Shown here piece after piece: positions 48,582-55,329 of a stretch of 55,329 bases of DNA. This DNA comes from SIG701 sp045539595. Its GTDB lineage: Bacteria; Bacillota; Clostridia; Oscillospirales; CAG-272. The notes beneath the pieces were generated by a model that saw only the letters and a program-made list of their open reading frames with translations, was not told where the DNA came from and ran no database searches. A program made the position numbers and the translations under genes. Position 1 is the first letter of the stretch; each line of letters opens with the position of its first letter. The stretch spans positions 1 through 55,329 of the forward strand of contig JAZQFQ010000045.1 in NCBI GenBank assembly GCA_045539595.1. The letters run 5' to 3'.

Positions 48582-51209
48582 TCAGCGGAATTCGCTGCCG
48601 TCGGCCTTCAGAAGGGCCAGGCGGGCGGTTTCATGCCATGTGTCTTCGGTGATCAGATCCGTTTCCCGTGCGATGGCGTCTGCCACATAGGAGGGATTCA
48701 GATACCGATCACTGCTGCACGCCAGCGTGGCGGTCACGAGGATCGTATGATTCTCCCCGTCGTATGCCGCGGTCAGCGAACGGATCAGGGTGGTGATATC
48801 CACCTCTTTTTCACCGCTTTTGGATTTCTTCATCATGATGACGGGCGTTTTGAATCGCTCCTCAATGATGCGGGCGTATTCCGCGGAGGATTTGGGGGAA
48901 TGGATCACCAGCCGGTAGGCCGCATCGGTGATCTCCGTCAGCTTGGTTGTGGTCCCATAGGCATCCGTTACGGAAAGTCCCCGCAGTTCCACCGCCTGCA
49001 AGGCGGACAGCACTTCTCCGTCGGAGACGTCCGCACGGACGCGGATGTCCATGACCTCGCATCGGCTGCCGCAGCCCACGGACAGGGGGGACGCGAACAC
49101 CAATTTGGGACGGGGATTGTAGCCTTCCGTATAATACACCGGCAAGCCGGAGCGGGTGACCACCCGGGACATGACCCGTGCCACATCCAGATGGCCGATA
49201 TACAAGGCCGGATCCTCCTTCACAAACCGCACGCGGACCGGGCGGTACGGCACCTTCGGGGTGTCGGGATCGGCAAAGCCGGGGGTGGGGCGCGGCGCGG
49301 GGGTGCGGTGCTGTTTTTCCGCCCGGGGCTGAGACTCCGCCTTGGCGGATGCTTTTCCGCCGGGGCACCAGGTACAGGCGGCGGGACCCAGTCCCCGATT
49401 GGCACCGCATCCGGAGCACATCTCGTGACAGCCGGGGGTGGTATTCCCCGCCTGGGATTTATGCCGCTCCCGCAGCAGATATTCCTTATTCACGCCGCAG
49501 TCGATCCTGTCCCACGGCAGGATTTCCTCATCGGGAATGGATCGGTTGGCGTAGAATGCGGGATCCAGATCACAGCGGCGGAGCACATCCATCCATCGAT
49601 CGTAATCGAAAAACTCCTCCCATGCGTCAAAGCGCATGCCCTCTTTCTGGGCCAGTTCCAAAGCATCGGCCAGACGGCGGTCGCCGCGGGCGAATACCGC
49701 TTCCAGATGAGAGGTGCGGGCGTCGTGGTAATTGTACCGGATCTTCCGATCGGTGATCTTGCTCATGAGGAATTTCTGCTTTTCCGCCAGAGATTCCATG
49801 GTGTCCTGTCCTTCCCACTGGAAAGGAGTCTGGGGCTTGGGGATAAAGCAGGCCACGCTCAGCGTCACCTGCGGCGCACGGGCGCGATTGCGGTTCGGCG
49901 TGGCGTAGAACGTATCCAGCACGTGACGGGCAATATCGGCGATACCCGCGATATCCTCGTAGGTTTCCCCGGGCAGACCCATCATAAAGTACAGCTTCAC
50001 CTGGGTTTTGCCCGCCTCAAAGGCGATGCGGCAGGCGTTCAGAATTTCCTCCTCGGTGACGTTTTTGTTGATCACATCCCGCAGGCGCTGAGTACCGGCC
50101 TCGGGGGCGAAGGTCAGAGTGGACGTGCGCACGCCGGAGATCTTATCCATCAATTCCCGGCTGAAGCTGTCCGCCCGCAAAGACGGCAATGCCAGATTGA
50201 TCTTCTTTTCATCCGTCCATTCCAGCAGTTCATCGGTCAAAGAGCTGATCTCCGTATAGTCGCTGATGGACAAGGACATGAGGGATATCTCATCGTATCC
50301 CGTATTCTCCGCGGTGGTGCGGGCGATATCGCACAATACCGGCACGGATTTTTCCCGGACGGGGCGGGTGATGAAGCCGGCCTGGCAGAAGCGGCATCCG
50401 CGGACACAGCCGCGGAACACTTCCAGCGTGACCCGATCCTGCACCGTTTCGATGTACGGCATAACGGGATCGGTGGGGACGACGGTGTGATCCACATCCT
50501 CCACCACCCGGCGGCGGACGTGCGACGGCACGTCGGGATACAGGGGATCGATGGCATCAATCGTTCCGTCGGGATGATAGGAAACGGAGTAGAGAGACGG
50601 CACATAGAATCCCTCCAGATGGGATGCCTCCCGCAGGAAAGCGGTCTTGGAATATGTGCCGTTTTCCTTCATGGAGAGATACAGTTTGGCCAACTCGGGC
50701 AGCGCTTCCTCGCCCTCGCCGATGGAGAAAATATCCACAAAGGGCGCCATGGGCTCGGGATTGTAGGCGCAGGGGCCGCCGGCCAGGATAATCGGTGCGT
50801 CCTCGCCCCGATCGGCGGATCGGAGGGAGATGCCCGCCAGATCCATCATATTGAGTACGGTGGTGTAGCACATCTCATACTGCAAGGTGAACGCGACGAT
50901 ATCGAAATCGCCCACGGGGTCCCCGCTCTCATGGGTGAACAGCGGGATGTGTCTGTCCCGCATTTCCTTTTCCATATCCACCCACGGGGCATACACCCGC
51001 TCGCACCAGACGTGATCCAGCTCGTTGAAGGCGCGGCACAAAATCCGCATACCCAGATTGGACATACCGATTTCGTAGGTATCGGGGAAGCAGAATGCCA
51101 CCCGCAGCCGTACATCCGCCAGATCCTTATATACCGCCCCCGGCTCCCCGCCGGTGTAGCGGCCGGGCTTCTCCACCCGATCCAAAAAACAACGAATATC
51201 TTCTCTCAT
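48582..51209 (-). CDS. TIGR03960-type B12-binding radical SAM protein fused to a TIGR03936 (DUF2344) domain
   Basis: An 875-aa protein. Residues ~1-190 hold a cobalamin-binding-like N-terminus (RVAFCFPDTYEIGMSNLGMR, GGPCAYNPEPMAPFVD). Residues ~220-470 hold the radical SAM core with CVRGCRFC (CxxxCxxC), EISLMSLSISDY and TLTFAPEAGTQRLRDVIN. After the core comes a Cys block (CHEMCSGCGAN, CTWC). Residues ~640-875 form the TIGR03936 domain (VRFVKEDPALYIGHLDVARV, YYTEGYNPRPKLVFASPL). Often found near ribosome and RNA-modification genes; substrate unknown. I chose ATG 51209 with CAGGAG 7 nt upstream. The preceding hairpin at 51227-51253 may modulate read-through. Confidence 0.92.
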   Translation of the reverse strand: MREDIRCFLDRVEKPGRYTGGEPGAVYKDLADVRLRVAFCFPDTYEIGMSNLGMRILCRAFNELDHVWCERVYAPWVDMEKEMRDRHIPLFTHESGDPVGDFDIVAFTLQYEMCYTTVLNMMDLAGISLRSADRGEDAPIILAGGPCAYNPEPMAPFVDIFSIGEGEEALPELAKLYLSMKENGTYSKTAFLREASHLEGFYVPSLYSVSYHPDGTIDAIDPLYPDVPSHVRRRVVEDVDHTVVPTDPVMPYIETVQDRVTLEVFRGCVRGCRFCQAGFITRPVREKSVPVLCDIARTTAENTGYDEISLMSLSISDYTEISSLTDELLEWTDEKKINLALPSLRADSFSRELMDKISGVRTSTLTFAPEAGTQRLRDVINKNVTEEEILNACRIAFEAGKTQVKLYFMMGLPGETYEDIAGIADIARHVLDTFYATPNRNRARAPQVTLSVACFIPKPQTPFQWEGQDTMESLAEKQKFLMSKITDRKIRYNYHDARTSHLEAVFARGDRRLADALELAQKEGMRFDAWEEFFDYDRWMDVLRRCDLDPAFYANRSIPDEEILPWDRIDCGVNKEYLLRERHKSQAGNTTPGCHEMCSGCGANRGLGPAACTWCPGGKASAKAESQPRAEKQHRTPAPRPTPGFADPDTPKVPYRPVRVRFVKEDPALYIGHLDVARVMSRVVTRSGLPVYYTEGYNPRPKLVFASPLSVGCGSRCEVMDIRVRADVSDGEVLSALQAVELRGLSVTDAYGTTTKLTEITDAAYRLVIHSPKSSAEYARIIEERFKTPVIMMKKSKSGEKEVDITTLIRSLTAAYDGENHTILVTATLACSSDRYLNPSYVADAIARETDLITEDTWHETARLALLKADGSEFR

Positions 51210-51226
51210 AGCAAAACTCCTGTAGA

Positions 51227-51253
51227 AAAGGGGAGGAATGAACCCTCCCCTTT
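51227..51253 (-). terminator. Intercistronic hairpin, weak attenuator
   Basis: A perfect 10-bp stem (51227-51236 with 51244-51253), 7-nt loop, short T-tract on the minus strand, directly between the degenerate ATPase gene and the radical SAM gene. Probably partial termination or mRNA processing. Confidence 0.5.
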
Positions 51254-51262
51254 CCTTATTAT

Positions 51263-53707
51263 TTATCGGATATACAGTTTGGTTGTCAGCATGGCGGGAA
51301 TCATCCAGAAGAGCTGATTCAGTACGATCAGCCAAGATCCGATGGCTCCCAGATTGTCCGACAGGGAAATCACAAACAGAATGACCAGGCTCACCAGGGC
51401 AGACGCGATGCTGATGACCATATTGGTCCGCTTCACGCTGAGCACCATATCGCAGAAGGAAACCACCTGAAGAAGCGATTTGGTGGTGCCGCGGGTGACG
51501 ATACCGCTCTCGATGTGCTCGGTGACCGCCGTATCCTCGTAATTCTTGATGACCTTCAGGGGATACTTCTTGCCGTGGATCTTGGAGAAGATCATGGCCT
51601 CGTCGATGTTGGGATCGTAGGTCTTGACACAGACGCAGGCACCGTTCTGCGTAAACTGACGCAGAATGAACTCGAAGTCCGCATCCATCACATACTTGAT
51701 GAACATCTTCGCGATCAGATCGCCGTCGCGCAGCATGTACATGATGCTGAGATCGCCCTCGATGTAGGAATCCTCTTCCATGCTTTCCTCAGGCAGCTCC
51801 ATACCCCGTTCCGTCAGCACATCGTACCGACCGAAGGTATACTTGCGGCCGTCCACGGTGCATTCCAGATAGCCCACACCGGCGGCATCGATGGTCACAT
51901 CCTCGGAGTGTCCCATTTCCATGGTGGCAATTTCAAACACATCCCGCAAAGGACCGCCGGCGGCGGAGAAGGCACTGGTCGCGGCGTACAGCACGCGATC
52001 GATGCGATTGTTGTTGTAGATTTTGATATTCTGCACCTTGACACCATAGGAGGGGAACACATTGTTGTCATCAAAGGAGATGATGGACGAGCCGGAGTAT
52101 TCCTCCAGCGACGCCTCACCCACGATGGTGCTGTCGTTTTCGTACGCTTCCTTATTGGCTTTATAGAAAGGATAGCTGTATGTAAAGAACATGGACATGG
52201 GCACCGCGGCCAGCACGGCGATATACGCCAGAGATACGGCCTCATAGGCACTCTTGCCGCCAATGAAGCCCAGCACAGCCAGGAGTACGGATGCCACAAT
52301 AACCAGCGTCAGCATAGCCGCCACATACACCCGGGTGGAGTGCAGAATGGAGGAGGTTCTGCCGAAATATCCGTCCACAAATCCGGTCTTGCGGATCTGC
52401 AGAACGTCGGGGCTGTCCTCATCCGTTGCACCGAAGGCAGCGCTTTCGGGAGCACCGTCCTCCGCGGAAATGCGGTGGAAAATATACTTGGGTTTCTTGG
52501 AGGAAACCACATTGAAGCTGAAGATTTCCCGCTTAGTGTTAAAGTACGCAAAGACGAGGGTCATGAGCGCACACATGGCCACAGCGAAGTTATACATAAC
52601 CGGTTCCACGCCCTGCTCAGAAACGATGGCAGCATAGAAGGAATACACCGTACCGAACACGGCAAGCACCGCGGTGACGCTTTCCGGCGTGGGACGGCCG
52701 GTCAGGAGATTGCGGAAGCCGGCAAAAATCTGCTCATAGGCAACCGCGCACACCAGCAGCATGATCTGCAAGCTCATCATAATATACACCACCGGATACA
52801 CAGCGGGATCCAGTGCGCCGGCAAACTGCACGCCGAACAGGGAAATATTCTCATACAGGAAGAGAATCGCGGTCAAAAACAGACCGATAATCATTTTGAT
52901 TTTGGTGGAGCGGAAGGCGTACTTGTACGCCTCGGCGATCTGGGGAGTCTGGGCACGCTCCGTATACTCATACTCGGCGGCACGACGCTGTTCTTCCTCC
53001 ATACGGCGGATGTCCTCGTCGTTCTGCGCGGCCATCATATCAGCGGTTCCACGGCCGGCGGACTTATCCAGCTGATCTTCCAGGCCCAGGCCCATCAGCA
53101 GATTCCGATCCATTTCGTCCATCTCAAGTGGGGACTCGTCTGGCTCTTCCGCCTGGACTTCTTCCGTTTCTTCCGCGATTTCCCCCGTTTCGGAAACGGG
53201 AGTTTCCATTTCCGGCTCCGGCATTTCCGGCAGTTCCTCCGGAATCACCGTATCCTCGCCGGTTTCAGCGGAGATTTCATCATACAGGGAGATATCCGGA
53301 ACGACCATTTCCGGCTCCTCCGACTTGGCGGAAACCGAAGCCCGCAGGCGGGAGAAAAATCCACCCTTCGCCTTTTCCTCCGGCTGCTCCTCCTCCTCGA
53401 GGACCTGGAACAACGGCTGAGGAATCTCCTCCATGGATTCTCGGGGGAACTCCACCTCTGCCGGGACATCCTCCTCGGCAAAAATATCTTCCGCTGCAGT
53501 TTCCTCCGCCTTGTTCTCATCGGCAAATTCAGGCAGGTACTTCTTCAGAAGCTCCTGGATATCCAAATCGCCATTCACACTGAGATCCGGTGCCGCTTGC
53601 GCGCCGGATTGCGCAGAGCCTTCCGCCCCGCGCATTTTTTCCTTCAATGAACCGGCGGACGCCGTATTTCCCGGTTCGTTCGATGCGGATCTGAATTTTT
53701 CACTCAT
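51263..53707 (-). CDS. Degenerate P1B-type ATPase-like membrane protein with acidic N-terminal tail
   Basis: An 814-aa protein. Residues ~1-265 are acidic and probably disordered (many EE/EP stretches). Eight predicted membrane helices follow: six between ~270 and 515, two between ~763 and 810, which is the P1B-ATPase layout. After helix six comes GEASLEEY, then SSIISFDDNNVFPS where ATPases have VDTVVFDKTGTLT. The Asp (residue ~546) is kept but Lys-Thr-Gly-Thr is lost. The HAD part is recognisable (DGRKYTFGRYDVL, GDLSIMYMLRDGDLIAKMFI, NGACVCVKTYDPN) but lacks a normal TGD motif. The A-domain between helices 4 and 5 is only ~70 residues and has no TGE motif. I expect no ATP-driven transport. 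I chose ATG 53707; ATG 53713 is also possible. Confidence 0.75.
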   Translation of the reverse strand: MSEKFRSASNEPGNTASAGSLKEKMRGAEGSAQSGAQAAPDLSVNGDLDIQELLKKYLPEFADENKAEETAAEDIFAEEDVPAEVEFPRESMEEIPQPLFQVLEEEEQPEEKAKGGFFSRLRASVSAKSEEPEMVVPDISLYDEISAETGEDTVIPEELPEMPEPEMETPVSETGEIAEETEEVQAEEPDESPLEMDEMDRNLLMGLGLEDQLDKSAGRGTADMMAAQNDEDIRRMEEEQRRAAEYEYTERAQTPQIAEAYKYAFRSTKIKMIIGLFLTAILFLYENISLFGVQFAGALDPAVYPVVYIMMSLQIMLLVCAVAYEQIFAGFRNLLTGRPTPESVTAVLAVFGTVYSFYAAIVSEQGVEPVMYNFAVAMCALMTLVFAYFNTKREIFSFNVVSSKKPKYIFHRISAEDGAPESAAFGATDEDSPDVLQIRKTGFVDGYFGRTSSILHSTRVYVAAMLTLVIVASVLLAVLGFIGGKSAYEAVSLAYIAVLAAVPMSMFFTYSYPFYKANKEAYENDSTIVGEASLEEYSGSSIISFDDNNVFPSYGVKVQNIKIYNNNRIDRVLYAATSAFSAAGGPLRDVFEIATMEMGHSEDVTIDAAGVGYLECTVDGRKYTFGRYDVLTERGMELPEESMEEDSYIEGDLSIMYMLRDGDLIAKMFIKYVMDADFEFILRQFTQNGACVCVKTYDPNIDEAMIFSKIHGKKYPLKVIKNYEDTAVTEHIESGIVTRGTTKSLLQVVSFCDMVLSVKRTNMVISIASALVSLVILFVISLSDNLGAIGSWLIVLNQLFWMIPAMLTTKLYIR

Positions 53708-53733
53708 AATCATTCATCCATTCATCAAAGTTT

Positions 53734-54603
53734 TTAGGTGCGCTGCATCCGTGCAGCATGACAAAGGATCACCGACGCGGCGGTGGATACATTCAACGAA
53801 TTGACCTTCCCGTACATGGGGATAGAAACAATGAAATCACTCTTTTCCCGAACCAGGCGGCTGACGCCCTGCCCTTCGCTGCCCATCACAACGGCCGCGC
53901 CGCAGTTCCAATCCGTTTCGTAGTACGGCGTTCCTCCGGCTTCGGCGGTAAAAATCCAAAGGCCCAGTTCCTTCAGTTTTTCCACGGCGGCGGCGATATT
54001 CTGCACCTTGGCCACAGCCATATGCTCCAGGGCACCCGCTGACGCGGACGTGACCACGGGAGTCAGGCCCACTGCGTGGCGCTTGGGAAGAACGATGCCG
54101 TGGGCACCGGCGCACTCCGCACAGCGGATCACCGCACCCAGGTTATGGGGATCCTCAATACCGTCGCAGACCACAACCAGCGGTTTCTCGCCCCGCTCAT
54201 GAGCGATATTCACGATGGTTTCCAGATCCACGTACTGTTTTTCCGCGGCCATGGCGGCAACGCCCTGATGATGGGCTCCGCAGGTCATGGCATCCAATTT
54301 GGAGCCGTCCACTTCAATGACGGGAATGCCCAGGCGGATGGCCTCGGCCACGATCACGGTAATCGATCCTTCCCGGTCCCCTGTGCGGACAAAGATTTTA
54401 TCCACCGAACGGCCGGATTTCAGCAGTTCCCGCACGGAATTGCGTCCGGAGACGATATTTTCCGGTGCGGCGGCGGGCATATCCCCGCCGGGTCGCCGAT
54501 CCACACCGGGGCGGCGAGGTGGTTTCGCACCGTATCCGGGACGGCTTCCGCCGCGGGGCGATTTTTTATTGTTATTGAATTTTTTATTTGAATAGTTATC
54601 CAT
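53734..54603 (-). CDS. rlmB: 23S rRNA (guanosine-2'-O-)-methyltransferase RlmB-like (SpoU/TrmH family)
   Basis: A 289-aa SPOUT methyltransferase. A basic, Gly/Arg/Pro-rich tail (residues ~1-50) precedes the substrate-binding domain (VSGRNSVRELLKSGRSVDKI) and catalytic domain with the three SpoU motifs: DGIEDPHNLGAVIRCAECAG, AVVMGSEGQGVSRLV and VNSLNVSTAASVIL. I chose ATG 54603 (MDNYSN), as the longer frame runs through the promoter region. Its ribosome-binding site is weak. Leads the operon with the degenerate ATPase and radical SAM genes. Confidence 0.92.
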   Translation of the reverse strand: MDNYSNKKFNNNKKSPRGGSRPGYGAKPPRRPGVDRRPGGDMPAAAPENIVSGRNSVRELLKSGRSVDKIFVRTGDREGSITVIVAEAIRLGIPVIEVDGSKLDAMTCGAHHQGVAAMAAEKQYVDLETIVNIAHERGEKPLVVVCDGIEDPHNLGAVIRCAECAGAHGIVLPKRHAVGLTPVVTSASAGALEHMAVAKVQNIAAAVEKLKELGLWIFTAEAGGTPYYETDWNCGAAVVMGSEGQGVSRLVREKSDFIVSIPMYGKVNSLNVSTAASVILCHAARMQRT

Positions 54604-54694
54604 AGATATATTTCGCGATCTTTCACTGTAATTTGTGTAATCCTTCGGCCAAAAAGCGGAACAATTGCGCCAAAAGCCACTTATGGTTATGCCC

Positions 54695-54723
54695 ATTATA
54701 CCACAAAATAATTGTTTTGTACA
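54695..54723 (-). promoter_or_regulatory. rlmB operon promoter
   Basis: Minus-strand TGTACA (54718-54723), 17-bp spacer, TATAAT (54695-54700), with a ~85 nt leader before rlmB. The -10 is perfect and the -35 is weak. Confidence 0.6.
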
Positions 54724-54776
54724 GATTATTTCTGATTTTTATCTGGATTTCGCAGGGAATTTGCCGGTTTTCTGGC

Positions 54777-54814
54777 AAAAAAATAAAGAAGATGCTGCAT
54801 ATGCCGCACCTTCT
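54777..54814 (-). terminator. Rho-independent terminator after the zinc-ribbon gene
   Basis: A 9-bp stem with one G-T pair (54787-54795 with 54806-54814), followed on the minus strand by a U-rich tract (complement of 54777-54786). Separates the zinc-ribbon gene from rlmB. Confidence 0.8.
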
Positions 54815-54841
54815 GTTATTTATACTACGCGTACAAAGAAA

Positions 54842-55120
54842 TTACTGCTGTTCTTTGATGGCTGCAAAGCACTCGCTGCAGTATACGGGTCTGTCGCTGG
54901 TAGGCTGGAAAGGAACTTTTGCTTCCTTGCCGCATCTTGCGCAGACGGTAGTGAACATCTCACGCTGGGTCTTGCTTGCGTTCTTGCGTGCGTCACGGCA
55001 TGCCTTGCATCTCTGGGGCTCGTTCTGGAAGCCCTTCTCTGCGTAGAATTCCTGCTCACCTGCGGTGAATACGAACTCGTTGCCGCACTCTTTGCACGTC
55101 AGTGTCTTGTCCTGGTACAT
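54842..55120 (-). CDS. Small double zinc-ribbon protein
   Basis: A 92-aa protein with two Cys4 sites: CKECG...CKACR (residues ~9-42, with EFYAEKGFQNEPQRC between) and CARCG...CSEC (~60-83). This matches the clostridial probable zinc-binding family that joins a zf-trcl-like and a CxxC ribbon. Probably nucleic-acid or protein binding; function unknown. Single gene between a sigma-H-like gene and rlmB, with a terminator behind it. Confidence 0.88.
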   Translation of the reverse strand: MYQDKTLTCKECGNEFVFTAGEQEFYAEKGFQNEPQRCKACRDARKNASKTQREMFTTVCARCGKEAKVPFQPTSDRPVYCSECFAAIKEQQ

Positions 55121-55156
55121 TTCAATAACCTCGCTTAAATATATGGATAAAAATTT

Positions 55157-55218
55157 TGCCCTCGACGGACTTCAACCGTCACCTTTGAATCCAACGCTCT
55201 GTGTTAAGCTATACGGGC
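55157..55218 (-). other. tRNA-like sequence, possibly a truncated tRNA
   Basis: The minus strand reads like the skeleton of a tRNA: GCCC at the 5' end pairs with GGGC at the 3' end, a GCTT..GAGC D-arm-like piece follows, then TTGGATTCAAA (like a 5' anticodon half and loop), then a 5-bp GACGG/CCGTC T-arm-like hairpin with a 7-nt loop. It is only ~62 nt, lacks a 3' anticodon half-stem, and has TTGAAGT instead of TTCRANY. I would call it a degenerate remnant or a chance resemblance. Confidence 0.2.
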
Positions 55219-55225
55219 TTACCTA

Positions 55226-55245
55226 TTAAAAATGCCTGGGGCATT
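55226..55245 (-). terminator. Short hairpin with U-tract after the sigma-H-like gene
   Basis: A 6-bp stem (55231-55236 with 55240-55245) with a 3-nt loop, followed on the minus strand by TTTTT, 12 bp past the stop of the edge gene. Short stem, hence modest confidence. Confidence 0.4.
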
Positions 55246-55257
55246 ATAATATCATGA

Positions 55258-55329
55258 TTATGGTTTCAGCAAGCCTCTGATCTTAACACGGACCCTGTAC
55301 ACAGCATTGCTGACGGATTTCTCCGACCG
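55258..55329 (-). CDS. C-terminus of a sigma-70-family factor, sigma-H-like (cut by right edge)
   Basis: An open frame from the right edge ends in a stop at 55258-55260, leaving 23 residues (RSEKSVSNAVYRVRVKIRGL then LKP). The KSVSNAVYRVRVKIRGLL pattern matches the final region-4 helix of sporulation sigma-H (KSIDNALQRVKRKLEKYL in Bacillus). rlmB nearby is compatible, since rlmB and sigH are neighbours in many Bacillota. Too short for certainty. Confidence 0.5.
   Translation of the reverse strand, partial: RSEKSVSNAVYRVRVKIRGLLKP

Noticed and set aside
48456..51317. Antisense open frame of 953 codons opposite the TIGR03960 gene
   Set aside because: It begins inside the rplJ leader, shows no family motif, and is a shadow of a GC-rich gene.
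51515..53650. Antisense open frame of 711 codons opposite the degenerate ATPase gene
   Set aside because: Low-complexity shadow frame; the sense strand has membrane helices and a plausible family.

Overview
The window looks like chromosomal DNA from an anaerobic, probably gut-type Clostridia (Bacillota), possibly an Oscillospirales/Ruminococcaceae relative. This is inference from gene content: rubrerythrin, dockerin domains, Listeria-Bacteroides repeats, Gram-positive CpsB/C/D polysaccharide regulators, a TIGR03960-type radical SAM protein, an L10 leader and a sigma-H-like C-terminus. I see no transposase, integrase, phage gene or CRISPR array.

Layout. (1) 1-1210, + strand: the C-terminal part of a zinc-ribbon acyltransferase, then rubrerythrin, closed by a strong bidirectional terminator. 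(2) 1278-36265, - strand: one ~35 kb exopolysaccharide/capsule locus. It starts at a near-consensus promoter (36237-36265) with a ~450 nt leader. It runs cpsC, cpsD, cpsB, a small TPPTGD-type surface protein, an LCP ligase, initiating sugar transferase, O-antigen-ligase/polymerase-like protein, GT2, LicD, a small lipoprotein, GT2 and GT4. It then switches to a block of secreted proteins (5026-25475), and ends with a polysaccharide pyruvyl transferase, a Wzx flippase and an FrhB-like protein. (3) 36407-47289: a more GC-rich housekeeping block on both strands (rarA, a DUF4080-type radical SAM protein, mutY, a DtxR/MntR-like regulator, an XRE protein, recG, PPK2, a GrpB-pyrophosphatase-NUDIX fusion, a nitrilase-family hydrolase). 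(4) 47350-55329, - strand: rplJ-rplL with leader and attenuator; an rlmB / degenerate P-type ATPase / TIGR03960 radical SAM operon; a zinc-ribbon gene; and the last 23 residues of a sigma-H-like factor at the right edge.

The most unusual part is the secreted block in the polysaccharide locus. Three proteins end in type-I-like dockerins: a 1,462-aa phosphodiester-glycosidase protein, a 3,696-aa giant, and a 297-aa cohesin-like/dockerin protein. A fourth, of 1,064 aa, has a cohesin-like N-terminus, Listeria-Bacteroides repeats and choline/glucan-binding-like repeats. The giant carries about 30 tandem ~17-residue Cys/Asp/His repeats and is translationally coupled to an Lgt-like membrane enzyme. 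My working model (inference) is a dockerin-assembled surface matrix made together with a phosphodiester-decorated polysaccharide: LicD would add the decoration, repeat proteins would bind it, and the phosphodiester glycosidase would trim it.

Other points of interest are the degenerate P1B-type ATPase at 51263-53707 and the triple-domain fusion at 44930-46213. Start codons were moved from the longest frame wherever a ribosome-binding site or an overlap pointed to a better choice.
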